DNA of 31,107 nt from contig JBOHBN010000139.1 of NCBI GenBank assembly GCA_050698355.1, positions 1 through 31,107 on the forward strand. The letters are read 5' to 3'. This DNA comes from JBOHBN01 sp050698355. GTDB lineage: Bacteria > Actinomycetota > Actinomycetes > Streptosporangiales > WHST01. The notes beneath the pieces were generated by a model. The model made no database searches. It was given only the letters and a program-made list of their open reading frames with translations, and was not told where the DNA came from. The position numbers and the translations under genes were made by a program. Shown piece by piece: positions 15,787 to 23,973 of this stretch (positions are counted from its first letter, which is position 1; the number at the start of each line of letters is the position of its first letter).

Positions 15787-16464
15787 ATGCACGTGCGTAC
15801 CGTCGTCGACCTGTCCAACGGGCTCGACGCGAACACCCAAGTCTACCCGGGCGATCCGGTGCCGTCGATGTCGGTGGCCAGCACGATCGAGCGCGACGGC
15901 TTCAACCTCCTGCACGTCACGATGGGCTCGCAGAGCGGCACCCACTGCGACGCGCCGTACCACTTCGAGGCCGACGGTCCGCGCATCGACGAGATGGACC
16001 TCGCGCTCTTCGCGGGCCGTGCCGTGGTCGTCGACGTCATCGACCCGGCGCCCCGGCACCGGATCGAGTGGCGCGAGATCGAGCCGGTCGCCGAGCGGCT
16101 CGGCCCCGGCGTGATCCTCATGCTGCACACCGGATGGCCACGGCACTACGGCACGGAGACGTACTTCGCGAACCCGTTCCTGGACTCCGAGGCATGCCGG
16201 CGGATCCTCGACCGTGGCGTGCGCACGATATGCATCGACGCGATAAACCTGGACGAGACGCCCGATGCCAACCACCCCGGCGACGGGTTTCCCGTACACC
16301 ACCAGATCGCTCAGGCGGGCGGCATCATCGGGGAGAACTTCACGGGGCTCGAACGGATCGACTTCCCCGACCCGTTCGTCACGCTCTTCCCGCTCGCGCT
16401 GAGCGGTGCGGATGGCGCGCCGGTCCGCGCGGTCGCCATGCGGCTGGAAGGTGAGGGGCGCTGA
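15787..16464 (+). CDS. Cyclase-family metal-dependent hydrolase (kynurenine formamidase-like)
   Basis: A 225-aa member of the cyclase/KynB superfamily. These are zinc or manganese hydrolases acting on amides such as N-formylkynurenine, isatin, or cyclic and lactone bonds. The metal-site motif reads SQSGTHCDAPYHF (residues 48-60), giving His53, Asp55 and His59. The first His of the usual HxGTHxDxPxH is Gln49 here. The start ATG 15787 follows GAGGAG by 7 nt; the in-frame GTG at 15781 is too close to it. It lies 57 nt after gntR but points into a perfect palindrome shared with the convergent UbiD gene, so it may belong to either cassette. I favour the aromatic/furan acid cassette, since sialate breakdown needs no such hydrolase. 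Confidence 0.8.
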   Translation: MHVRTVVDLSNGLDANTQVYPGDPVPSMSVASTIERDGFNLLHVTMGSQSGTHCDAPYHFEADGPRIDEMDLALFAGRAVVVDVIDPAPRHRIEWREIEPVAERLGPGVILMLHTGWPRHYGTETYFANPFLDSEACRRILDRGVRTICIDAINLDETPDANHPGDGFPVHHQIAQAGGIIGENFTGLERIDFPDPFVTLFPLALSGADGAPVRAVAMRLEGEGR

Positions 16465-16527
16465 CGATGACGGCCACCGGTGGGGTTGACCGACGGGCAG
16501 CCTGCACCGGACGTACTTCCCATGATG

Positions 16528-16571
16528 AGTTCCTGCTTCTCATGGCCTGCAGGCCATGAGAAGCAGGAACT
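16528..16571. terminator. Perfect 44-nt palindrome between convergent genes
   Basis: The two 22-nt halves (16528-16549 and 16550-16571) are exact reverse complements meeting at CTGCAG, with no loop bases. The palindrome lies 63 nt after the cyclase stop and 44 nt before the UbiD stop, so a bidirectional terminator is the simplest reading. There is no adjacent T-tract. The rest of the 151-nt gap holds no gene that I can see. Confidence 0.7.
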
Positions 16572-16615
16572 GAGTTACATACCGTGATCATTCCAGCCAG
16601 GCTGGCGACACGACG

Positions 16616-18019
16616 TCATAGGCCGGCGGCCGTCTCCCAGTCGGCAGGCGCTGGGGCGGCCAGCGTGTCCGGGTCGAGCGCTTCCTGTCCGGGCACCCGG
16701 ATCCGTACGAACCGCTCCGGGGGCGCGTCGGTCGGCACCGTCGCGTCGAAGCCGAGCTTGGCTCCGACGCCGTTGGCGCTGGACGGATCGAGCCTCGACC
16801 CCTGCGCGCCGCTCACCGTTACGAGGTCGCGGTCGGCCTGGAACCTCGTCGCGACCGCCCACTCGACCTCGACGGGATCGTGGATGTCGACATCGGTGTC
16901 GACCACAGTGACGTGCTTGATGTCGTAGTGCGTGCCGAACGCACCGAGGATCACGTTGCGCGCCTCCCCCGGGCGGGGCGCCTCGACCTGCACGTACAGG
17001 TGGTACCGGCAGGTGCCGCCGCGGGAGAGGTGCACGTCTCGTACGCACGGGAAGCTCTGCCGCAGGTAGCTCAGGAACGACGCCTCACGCGGTATCGCAC
17101 CGAGCATCAAGTGTTCGAGGCTGCCACCGACGATCGTGTGGTACACCGGCGACCGCCGCATGGTCAGGGCGTCGATCTCGATGACGTGCCGCTCGGCGCG
17201 CTCGCCGTAGTACTGCGGGAACTCGCCGAACGGCCCCTCGAGCTCGCGCACGCCGGCGAGCAGGCGGCCTTCGAGCACGATCTCGGCGTTCGCGGGCACC
17301 CTTACCTCGCTCGTGACGCACTTCGCCACCGGCAGCGACTCCCGGTGGAGCGCCCCGGCGACCTCCAGCTCGTCGTGGTCCAGCGGGACGATCGCCTGCG
17401 AGGACATCAGCGTCAGCGGGTCGACGCCGATGGCGATCGCGACGGGCAGGTCGGCGTCCCCGTTCTCCTGGTCGCGGAAGAACGCGAGCGTGTGCCTGGG
17501 CAGCAGGAGTGCGCCGAGCCGGTTCCTCCCGCTCACCTGCAGCCGGTGGATCGCGACGTTCTGCGCGCCGGTGTCGGGCCGCCGCGTGACGAGCAGGCCC
17601 GCCGTGATGTACGCGCCGCGGTCATGCTCGTTGTGTGTCGGGATCGGCAGCTGCGCCGTCAGGTCGACGTCGTGGTGGACGACCTGCTGGCACGCCGCGT
17701 CGGCGACCTCGGTCGGCGGGACGGGATTGCGGCACGCGTCCTCGAACCGTGCGATGAGGTGCGACTGGTCGACACCCATTGCCTTGGCCATCCACTCGCG
17801 CCGCGACACCAGGCCGGACACCACGGGTACCGGATGGCCGCTCGGTTCGGGGAAGAGCGTCGCGGCGGTGCCGTCGAGGCGGTTCGCCAGGCCGGCGACC
17901 TCGAAGCGGAGATCCAGCCCGGGCCGCGCGAGCCGCAGCCGTCCCTGCTCGCGCAGGTGGCCGAGCCACCCGCGCAGGGTCGCTCCGACCGGGCGGGAGC
18001 CGTCCGTTTCGGTCGTCAT
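16616..18019 (-). CDS. UbiD-family (prFMN-dependent) decarboxylase
   Basis: A 467-aa decarboxylase of the UbiD superfamily. These use prenylated FMN and Mn2+/K+ for reversible decarboxylation of aromatic, heteroaromatic or alpha,beta-unsaturated acids. The catalytic pair is Glu261 and Glu266 in ELEGPFGEFPQYYG, spaced like Glu277/Glu282 of Fdc1. The conserved Arg is probably Arg159 in AIHRLQVSGRNRLG. ATG 18019 overlaps the symporter stop by 4 nt, fixing the start; a longer reading would lie antisense-like within the symporter gene. HmfF (2,5-furandicarboxylate decarboxylase) and the pyrrole-2-carboxylate decarboxylases belong to this family. No UbiX-type prenyltransferase is in the window, so the cofactor must come from elsewhere. 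Confidence 0.9.
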   Translation of the reverse strand: MTTETDGSRPVGATLRGWLGHLREQGRLRLARPGLDLRFEVAGLANRLDGTAATLFPEPSGHPVPVVSGLVSRREWMAKAMGVDQSHLIARFEDACRNPVPPTEVADAACQQVVHHDVDLTAQLPIPTHNEHDRGAYITAGLLVTRRPDTGAQNVAIHRLQVSGRNRLGALLLPRHTLAFFRDQENGDADLPVAIAIGVDPLTLMSSQAIVPLDHDELEVAGALHRESLPVAKCVTSEVRVPANAEIVLEGRLLAGVRELEGPFGEFPQYYGERAERHVIEIDALTMRRSPVYHTIVGGSLEHLMLGAIPREASFLSYLRQSFPCVRDVHLSRGGTCRYHLYVQVEAPRPGEARNVILGAFGTHYDIKHVTVVDTDVDIHDPVEVEWAVATRFQADRDLVTVSGAQGSRLDPSSANGVGAKLGFDATVPTDAPPERFVRIRVPGQEALDPDTLAAPAPADWETAAGL

Positions 18020-19461
18020 CGATCGGCTCCGCCGACTTCCGGCGCCGGTTCGTGCCCGTGCTCCGGCTCGGCCAGCACCGGTTCGCCACCGGACCGGCGG
18101 GCAAGCCGCCAGAGCTGGCTGACCGCCATGACGAGGAGCGGAACGCCGACCGCGATGTACGCGTCGTCGACGCCGAACGGGTTGCCGGCGAGGAACCACC
18201 CGAGCGTGCAGATGATCGCCGCGATGATGCTCACCAGCGCTCCCCTGCGCGTGCCGAAGCGCGGGGCAAAGAACATCAGCACCACGAGCACGGCGAGCGA
18301 GGCACGCAAACCCTTGGCCAGGAACGTGATCGCCAGCAGGTTGGACCCGTACAGGGCAAGCACGATCGGAACGAGGCCGGCCGCGACGGTCGCGCCGCGT
18401 ACGAACCACAGATCCTTACGCTCGTCGCCGGCGGCGTTGAAGAACGGGCGGTAGAAGTCCTTGAGCAGCAGCGTGGAGATCGCCAATGTGGTCGCCGACA
18501 CGGTGCCGAGCAGACCCGCGAGTAGCCCGCAGATGACCAGGCCGGCGAGGACGACGTTCATGTCGGTTACGAGCACTGGCAGCGCGTTGACCGACTCGAT
18601 GTTGGGGAACAGCACGGCGGCGCACATGCCGGCGACCGCAGCGAGCAGCGCATACGGGATCAGGTATATGGCGGAGTAGAAGCCGGCGCGCTTGGCGGTT
18701 CGCGCGTCCGAGACCGTGTAGATGGCCTGGACGATGTACTGCGTCACGAAGATGGCACCGGCCCCGGCGATCACCCAGGCGACGATCTGCCCGAAACCGA
18801 CCGCGTGCCAGCTGAAGAAGCTCGCCGGAAGCTGGGCCTGCAGCTCACCGAAGCCACCGACGATGTTGAGAGGTACGACGGCTGCGATCACGATGCCGAC
18901 GACGAGGATCAGCGCGTGCAGCACGTTGGTGTAGACGACCGAACGCATGCCGCCGAACCCGACGTACACGACCGCGATCACGCCGGTGAGCACCGTGGCG
19001 ACCACCTTGTTCACGCCGAGAATGCTGGAGAAGATCGCAGCGCCACCGACGTACATCGCGACGCCGATGATGAGCAGCGCGATGACCATGACTGCCGACG
19101 TCGCGCGGCGGACGCCCTCACCGTAGCCGCGCTTCATCACCGCGGAGATGGTGTTCTCCCCGATCGCCTTGTAGCGCCGGCTCAGCAGGAATCCGAAGAG
19201 GACGAACCCGACGGACAGAGCGACGATGTTCCACGCGGCCGAGATGCCGTCCTCGTACGCACGTTGCGCCGTGCCGAGTGTGGCACTGGTCCCGATGAAC
19301 TCCGACGCCATCAGGAAACCGATGAACGCGGCGGGGAACACGCGTGCCCCGGTGGTGAAGTTGCTGGATGTTCGGGCGTACTTGCGCACGCCGATGCTGA
19401 TGGCAGCCAGCACGACGACGTAGACAGCCGCGATTATCAGGATGATGGCGGTACGACTCAT
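18016..19461 (-). CDS. Sodium:solute symporter (SSS) family transporter
   Basis: Polytopic membrane protein, 481 aa, with about 13 hydrophobic segments. SSS-type features include TTGARVFPAAFIGFLMASEFIGTSATLG (sodium-site region), the VVYVGFGGMRSVVYTNVLHALI signature-like stretch, and a polar His/Pro/Glu-rich tail. It likely couples Na+ to uptake of a carboxylate. ATG 19461 is preceded by GGAG at short spacing; a GTG at 19470 is the alternative. It lies between the SDR and UbiD genes and overlaps the UbiD start by 4 nt, so it may import the acid that UbiD decarboxylates. Confidence 0.87.
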   Translation of the reverse strand: MSRTAIILIIAAVYVVVLAAISIGVRKYARTSSNFTTGARVFPAAFIGFLMASEFIGTSATLGTAQRAYEDGISAAWNIVALSVGFVLFGFLLSRRYKAIGENTISAVMKRGYGEGVRRATSAVMVIALLIIGVAMYVGGAAIFSSILGVNKVVATVLTGVIAVVYVGFGGMRSVVYTNVLHALILVVGIVIAAVVPLNIVGGFGELQAQLPASFFSWHAVGFGQIVAWVIAGAGAIFVTQYIVQAIYTVSDARTAKRAGFYSAIYLIPYALLAAVAGMCAAVLFPNIESVNALPVLVTDMNVVLAGLVICGLLAGLLGTVSATTLAISTLLLKDFYRPFFNAAGDERKDLWFVRGATVAAGLVPIVLALYGSNLLAITFLAKGLRASLAVLVVLMFFAPRFGTRRGALVSIIAAIICTLGWFLAGNPFGVDDAYIAVGVPLLVMAVSQLWRLARRSGGEPVLAEPEHGHEPAPEVGGADR

Positions 19462-19503
19462 GATCTCCACGTTTACTATTGCGCGTTGCCGCGCGTACCG
19501 GTG

Positions 19504-20283
19504 TTAGACGAACACTCCCCCGCCGTCCACAACAAGAACCTGCCCGGTGATGAATCCCGACTCCGGGCCGGAAAGCCACAACACGGCGCCGACCAGGTCC
19601 TCGGGAACCATCGCACGCGGTATGGCCCGCGTGGACGACACCGTGGCGAGGTACTGCTCGTTGTTGATGGAACGTGTGGCCGCGTCGTCGACGAGACCCG
19701 GCGAGACGGCGTTGACGGTGATCCCGTCCTTGCCGAGCTCGCGCGCTGCGGCCCGGGTGAGGCCCTCGATCGCAGCCTTCGACGCGACGTAGTGCGCGAA
19801 GCCGGGTGCACCGTTGCGGGACACCGCGGATGCGACGTTGACGATGCGCCCGTCCCCGGACGCGCTGAGCGCCGGTACGGCCGCCTTGATGACCTGCCAG
19901 CTGCCGCGTACGTTGACGCGCAGGACGAGGTCCCACTCGTCGATGGTGAGTTCGGTCAGCGGCTTCTTCTCCCCCAACGCGCCGTAGATGGCCGCGTTGT
20001 TGACCACGCTGTGCAGCGCGCCGAACTCGCTGTGACAGGTCTCGACCGCGGCGTCGACCGACTCCTGGTCGGTAACGTCGCACGGCGCGAACGCGGCACG
20101 TCCCGGGCCGCGGGCATTCACCGTGTCGACCAGGCGCGCACCCTGCTCCGCGGTCGCCGGCACGTCGGTCGCGACGACCGACGCCCCCGCGGCCGTGAAC
20201 GCGCGCAGGTAGCACGCCCCGATGTCACCGGTCGCTCCGGTCAGCAGGACCACTCGCTCGTTCAACGGCGTCGTGTCAACCAC
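19504..20283 (-). CDS. Short-chain dehydrogenase/reductase (SDR)
   Basis: Classical SDR of 259 aa, NAD(P)-dependent. The cofactor motif is TGATGDIG at residues 15-22 (the consensus has Gly-Ile-Gly; Asp replaces the middle position but the glycine spacing is kept). VNNAA stabilises the fold, and the catalytic Ser152, Tyr165 and Lys169 lie in NVASAVS and YVASK. The C-terminus FITGQVLVVDGG is typical. The GTG start at 20283 is chosen because GAAGGTG lies upstream and it falls just after the MFS stop; an upstream ATG (20322) would overlap the MFS gene by 29 nt. It probably oxidises or reduces a hydroxyl/carbonyl pathway intermediate. Confidence 0.87.
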   Translation of the reverse strand: MVDTTPLNERVVLLTGATGDIGACYLRAFTAAGASVVATDVPATAEQGARLVDTVNARGPGRAAFAPCDVTDQESVDAAVETCHSEFGALHSVVNNAAIYGALGEKKPLTELTIDEWDLVLRVNVRGSWQVIKAAVPALSASGDGRIVNVASAVSRNGAPGFAHYVASKAAIEGLTRAAARELGKDGITVNAVSPGLVDDAATRSINNEQYLATVSSTRAIPRAMVPEDLVGAVLWLSGPESGFITGQVLVVDGGGVFV

Positions 20284-20293
20284 GGCAGCACCT

Positions 20294-21700
20294 TCAATCG
20301 CTCGTCGACATCGGCGTGGCACCCGTCCGCGCGCCGGTCCCCTCGTCCCGGTCGAGCGCGCCGCGGGTCTCCGGGCTGAATCCGACGGCCAGCAGGAACA
20401 CGATCACCGAACCGATGAGGAACGCGATGAGGCGGGACGGGACGTCCTCGATCTGCGGGCTCAGCAGGTTCACGAACGTGGGCAGCAGCCCGCCCAGCAT
20501 GAACCCGGTGTTCCACGAGATCGCCGTCCCGCGGGAGCGCAGCTGTGTCGGGTACCGCTCGTTCAAGAAGATCATGACCGGCGCGTAGGAGGCGTTGGCG
20601 AAGAAGGTCAGCACCAGGGAGATGAGCAGGATCAGCCCGTGTTCGGATCGGTCGGTGCTCACGAGCGCCCAGGTGAGCAACGGCAGCGCGACGAGGTTGG
20701 TGGCCCCGACGATGAGCATCGTGCGGCGGCGGCCGATGTGCTCGCAGAGCTCGCCGGCGAGGACGGCCGCGGCGATGACACCCAGGCTGGCGACGAGCAG
20801 GATGTCTCCGCGCGCCCCGGCGCGCACGCCCATGATGGAGTCGAGCGTCGTCGGTAGGAAGCCCGAGGTCAGGTAGTACTGCGCCCCGGCGCCTGCCGCC
20901 ACCGCCACGTTGATGAGGAAGACGACGCGGTACCGGCCGGTGACCAGGTCTCGCATCCGCATGCGCGGTGCCGGGGGCTGCTGCGACGACGGTGCGGCCT
21001 GTGCACGTACCCACATCGGCGACTCGTCGACCTTACGCAGGACGAACAGGCTGAGCAGCGCGCCGAGGATGCCGGTGAAGAACATGATCCGCCAGCCCCA
21101 CCGGTCGAACGCCTCGCCCGGGTAGAACTGGGTCACGACGATGAAGGCCACGCTGGCCATCGCGGCGCCGATCCCAGCGCCGCCGCCTCCGATGAGGCCG
21201 CTCATCAGGCCGCGCCAGCGTGGCGCGACGGTCTCCGTCCCGAGCGTGTGCGTGGTCGCGGTGACCCCACCGACGAAGAGGCCCTGCACGACGCGCAGCG
21301 CGAGGAAGATGACCGGCGCGGCAAGGCCGATGACGGCGTACGTGGGCACCACGCCCATCGCCGCGGTGGCGAAACCGAGCCCGAGCAGGACCGAGACCAT
21401 GATGCGCTTGCGGCCGATCCGGTCGGCGAGGTGCCCGAAGATCGCCGCGCCGCCCGGCCGCATCAGGATGCTCACGGCGAACGAGGCGAAGACGAGCGCG
21501 AGGCTGAGGGTCTCGCTGCTGGCGGGGAAGATCTGGTGCCCGACCGGCCCTGCGACGTACAGCAGCAGGAACAGGTCGAACAGGTCGAACGCCCAGCCCA
21601 TCACCGACGCGAACGCCGCAGGGATCGCGGAGCCCCTCGGCGCGGCACCGTCAGTACCGCCAGCGGAGCCCGACCCCGCTGGGCCCACCGGGCCGGTCAT
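20294..21700 (-). CDS. MFS transporter, metabolite:H+ symporter (MHS) type
   Basis: A 468-aa major facilitator with 12 predicted membrane segments. The motif MGWAFDLFDLFLLLYV at the first helix, DRIGRKR in the loop between helices 2 and 3, and ALRVVQGLFVGG mark the MHS/sialate-aromatic acid:H+ group, which carries organic acids such as benzoates, dicarboxylates or shikimate. ATG 21700 is preceded by a modest CAGGA; an upstream GTG (21730) would start inside the palindromic element and is less likely. It is followed closely by the SDR gene. Its place in the catabolic cluster suggests uptake of the aromatic or furan acid. Confidence 0.88.
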   Translation of the reverse strand: MTGPVGPAGSGSAGGTDGAAPRGSAIPAAFASVMGWAFDLFDLFLLLYVAGPVGHQIFPASSETLSLALVFASFAVSILMRPGGAAIFGHLADRIGRKRIMVSVLLGLGFATAAMGVVPTYAVIGLAAPVIFLALRVVQGLFVGGVTATTHTLGTETVAPRWRGLMSGLIGGGGAGIGAAMASVAFIVVTQFYPGEAFDRWGWRIMFFTGILGALLSLFVLRKVDESPMWVRAQAAPSSQQPPAPRMRMRDLVTGRYRVVFLINVAVAAGAGAQYYLTSGFLPTTLDSIMGVRAGARGDILLVASLGVIAAAVLAGELCEHIGRRRTMLIVGATNLVALPLLTWALVSTDRSEHGLILLISLVLTFFANASYAPVMIFLNERYPTQLRSRGTAISWNTGFMLGGLLPTFVNLLSPQIEDVPSRLIAFLIGSVIVFLLAVGFSPETRGALDRDEGTGARTGATPMSTSD

Positions 21701-21719
21701 GACGCGTCCTGCCCCTCGC

Positions 21720-21809
21720 CAAATGACCACGCTATGTGGGCCCGGTACGCCTTCTCCATGCCTGCGGGCCTCGATAAGGCGGCATTACCCCACATAACGT
21801 GGTCATTTG
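21720..21809. repeat. 90-nt composite palindrome: 21-bp arms enclosing an inner hairpin, putative terminator
   Basis: The outer arms 21720-21740 and 21789-21809 are complementary over 21 nt with one mismatch. Inside, 21749-21780 forms a second imperfect hairpin beginning GCCTTCTCC and ending AAGGC. This core resembles the core of the palindrome at 16535-16564 (shared TTCTC, ATG, CCTGC, GGCC blocks in order). The element lies between the stop of the CoxS-CoxG gene and the start of the MFS gene on the same strand, so it could attenuate read-through into the transporter/UbiD segment. Confidence 0.6.
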
Positions 21810-21841
21810 TGTAGGGGTCGCCGGGGTACGCGCGCATGGCG

Positions 21842-23080
21842 TCACCTTTTCCCTCGTCGGCGGCGTATCTGTTCGCGGGCCTGGCGGCCGCGCGCGCGAG
21901 CGCGCTCGTAGCGGCCACGGAGCGCGTCGATCAGCATGCGAACGGCGCTGGGCGGGCGTGCGTCGGCGGCGGGCCGTTCGCCGCGGGCGGTCCGGTCCAC
22001 GGCGGACGCGAACTGCTCGAACATGCGCCTGCTCACGTCGCCTGCGAGCGACCGGCCGAAACCGGCGATGCGGCCGGCGAGGAAGAGGTGCGCGTTCGCG
22101 CGCAGCGTCGTACCGGTTCCCGCGGAGAACGCCTGGAGGTGGATCTCCGCCTGCGCCCGGCTGCCCGCCGCGTCGTCGCCCTGGGCGAGTATGTGGATCC
22201 GGTCCGCCTCGTGTGAGAGCAGGTGCGCTATCCCGCCGAAGGACAGGCCGATCGGTCCGAGCGTGACCCGGGCGCGCCCGGCGTACCAATCGTTCCCGAG
22301 GTCGCGGGTCAGCTCGGCACCCGGCAGGCACCGCGCGAGCAGCGGGACGTCACCGAAGACCGCCGCGACGGCGGAGGGCGACGCCTCCAGCGTGCTGGTG
22401 ACCTCGATGCTCACGCTGGGCTCGCTCGCCGGCAGCTTGATCTCATCGGGCACAGTTGGTGCGGGTTCGGCGTCGACGTCGGGAGCCTGGGCCGCACCAC
22501 CGGCAGCACTGCTCAAGGGCGCGCTTCGACGCCCGAGAAGCACCCGCTCGCCGCAGTTCTTCGGCGCGGGTATCCCCTCGCGGCACGCGGTCGCCACGTC
22601 GTCGACCGCGTCGACGATGTTGCGGTAACCGGTGCACCGGCACAGCACCCCGGACAGCTCGGCCGGCAGGTCCGCCCGCTCGACCGCGCTGTCGTGGGAC
22701 AGCAGGTCGTACGAGCTCATCAGGAAGCCCGGCGTGCAGAACCCGCATTGCAGGCCGTGGTGCCGCCCGAACGACGCCTGCAGCGGGTGCAGGTCGTCCG
22801 GACTGCCGAGACCCTCCACGGTGACCAGCTCGGCACGGTCGACCTGGCAGGCGAAGAGCAGGCACGAACGGGTTGCTTCCCCGTCCACGAGGACCGTGCA
22901 CATGCCGCAGACCCCGTGCTCGCAACCGAGGTGCGTGCCGGTGAGCCCGAGCCGCTCGCGAAGGACGTCCGCCAGCGTCATCCGCGCCGGTACGTCCAGC
23001 GACACCTCCGTGCCGTTGACGGTCATCTCGACCGGCACCAGCTCGCTGGCCGCAGTGTGCTCGCGCGTGCGCGGCCTCAT
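21842..23080 (-). CDS. Fused CoxS [2Fe-2S] subunit and CoxG/SRPBCC domain of molybdenum hydroxylase
   Basis: A 412-aa two-domain protein. Residues about 17-165 are a CoxS-type small subunit with both [2Fe-2S] clusters visible: Cys53, 58, 61 and 73 (plant-ferredoxin type) and Cys112, 115, 147 and 149 (CGFC and CRC). After a Pro/Ala-rich linker, residues about 222-365 form a CoxG-like SRPBCC domain (VSIEVTSTLEASPSAVAAVF, then WYAGRARVTLGPI). A very basic tail follows that could associate with the membrane, as CoxG does. CoxS relays electrons from the molybdenum centre to the FAD subunit. ATG 23080 overlaps the CoxM-type stop. CoxG is normally a separate protein; such fusions are known in actinobacteria. 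Confidence 0.9.
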   Translation of the reverse strand: MRPRTREHTAASELVPVEMTVNGTEVSLDVPARMTLADVLRERLGLTGTHLGCEHGVCGMCTVLVDGEATRSCLLFACQVDRAELVTVEGLGSPDDLHPLQASFGRHHGLQCGFCTPGFLMSSYDLLSHDSAVERADLPAELSGVLCRCTGYRNIVDAVDDVATACREGIPAPKNCGERVLLGRRSAPLSSAAGGAAQAPDVDAEPAPTVPDEIKLPASEPSVSIEVTSTLEASPSAVAAVFGDVPLLARCLPGAELTRDLGNDWYAGRARVTLGPIGLSFGGIAHLLSHEADRIHILAQGDDAAGSRAQAEIHLQAFSAGTGTTLRANAHLFLAGRIAGFGRSLAGDVSRRMFEQFASAVDRTARGERPAADARPPSAVRMLIDALRGRYERARARGRQAREQIRRRRGKR

Positions 23081-23973
23081 TCGCGCCCCCGGGTCGCCCG
23101 TGCGAACGCCCGCGCGGTCTCGCGCGCGGCGAGCGCGGCGAACACCCGTTGGCGGTACGCGGTGCTCGCGTGTTCGTCCCCCGTCGTGGTGACCACGGCG
23201 GCGGCTGCGGCGCGCGCCGGTTCCTCCAGTGCCGCCACCAGCGCCTCCTCGGCGACGCTGCCGCCGGTCGCGGCCACGGCCGCCGCCAGGCCGTCCGAGA
23301 AGTCGTGGGTCACCGGGGTGTCGGAGATCCCGAAGCCGACCAGTCGTGCCGACGCCCGCTGCGCGTCCACCGCGGACACCCGTACGACCACGCCGGCGAG
23401 CGCGAAGTCACCGTGCCGGCGCGCCATTTCGGCGAACCCGAAACCCTCGTGCTCGCCCGCGACCGGGAATGTCACGGCCGTCACGAGCTCGTCCGGTCGT
23501 ACGGCCGTCGCCATCGCACCGGTGAAGAAGTCGGTCGCCGCGACCGACCGCTCCCCGGCCGGCCCGCGTACGGTCACGATCGCGTCCAGGCAGCACGCGA
23601 CTGCCGGCAGCTCGGCGGCCGGGTCGGCGTGCGCGAGGCTGCCGCAGACCGTACCCCTGCTGCGCAGCTCTCGATGCCCGACGAACGGGAACGCCATCCG
23701 CAGCAACGGCACGGATGCCGCTGACGGGTCGGCCTGCAGCGCCCGCTGACGTACGGTCGCACCGACGCGCAGGCCGTCGCCGGTCACCGACACCTCGTCC
23801 AGCCCGTCGATCGCGTTGATGTCGACGAGCGTGCTCGGTCGCGCCAGCCGCATGGCGAGCACCGGAACGAGCGACTGGCCGCCGGCGAGCACCTTCGCGC
23901 TGTCGCCGGCAAGTTCCGCCAGGGCGTCGTCGACGGTTCCCGGGCGTACGTAGTCGAAGGGCGCCGGCTTCAT
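23077..23973 (-). CDS. FAD-binding (CoxM-type) subunit of molybdenum hydroxylase
   Basis: Medium subunit, 298 aa, passing electrons from the iron-sulfur clusters to an acceptor through FAD. The N-terminal FAD motif AGGQSLVPVLAMR (30-42) and the second motif TVCGSLAHADPAAELP (108-123, usually TIGGSLAHADP) are clear, followed by the CO dehydrogenase flavoprotein C-terminal domain. It is translationally coupled on both sides by ATGA overlaps, to the crotonase-family gene upstream and the CoxS-CoxG gene downstream. It should assemble with the CoxL-type protein encoded at 24796-27231. Confidence 0.92.
   Translation of the reverse strand: MKPAPFDYVRPGTVDDALAELAGDSAKVLAGGQSLVPVLAMRLARPSTLVDINAIDGLDEVSVTGDGLRVGATVRQRALQADPSAASVPLLRMAFPFVGHRELRSRGTVCGSLAHADPAAELPAVACCLDAIVTVRGPAGERSVAATDFFTGAMATAVRPDELVTAVTFPVAGEHEGFGFAEMARRHGDFALAGVVVRVSAVDAQRASARLVGFGISDTPVTHDFSDGLAAAVAATGGSVAEEALVAALEEPARAAAAAVVTTTGDEHASTAYRQRVFAALAARETARAFARATRGRE

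Noticed and set aside
21697..21918. Small minus-strand frame across the composite palindrome
   Set aside because: It crosses the hairpin arms, has no Shine-Dalgarno sequence and overlaps the ends of two real genes.
22223..23749. 508-codon plus-strand frame over the CoxM and CoxS-CoxG genes
   Set aside because: Antisense shadow; the opposite strand has all iron-sulfur cysteines and FAD motifs in frame.
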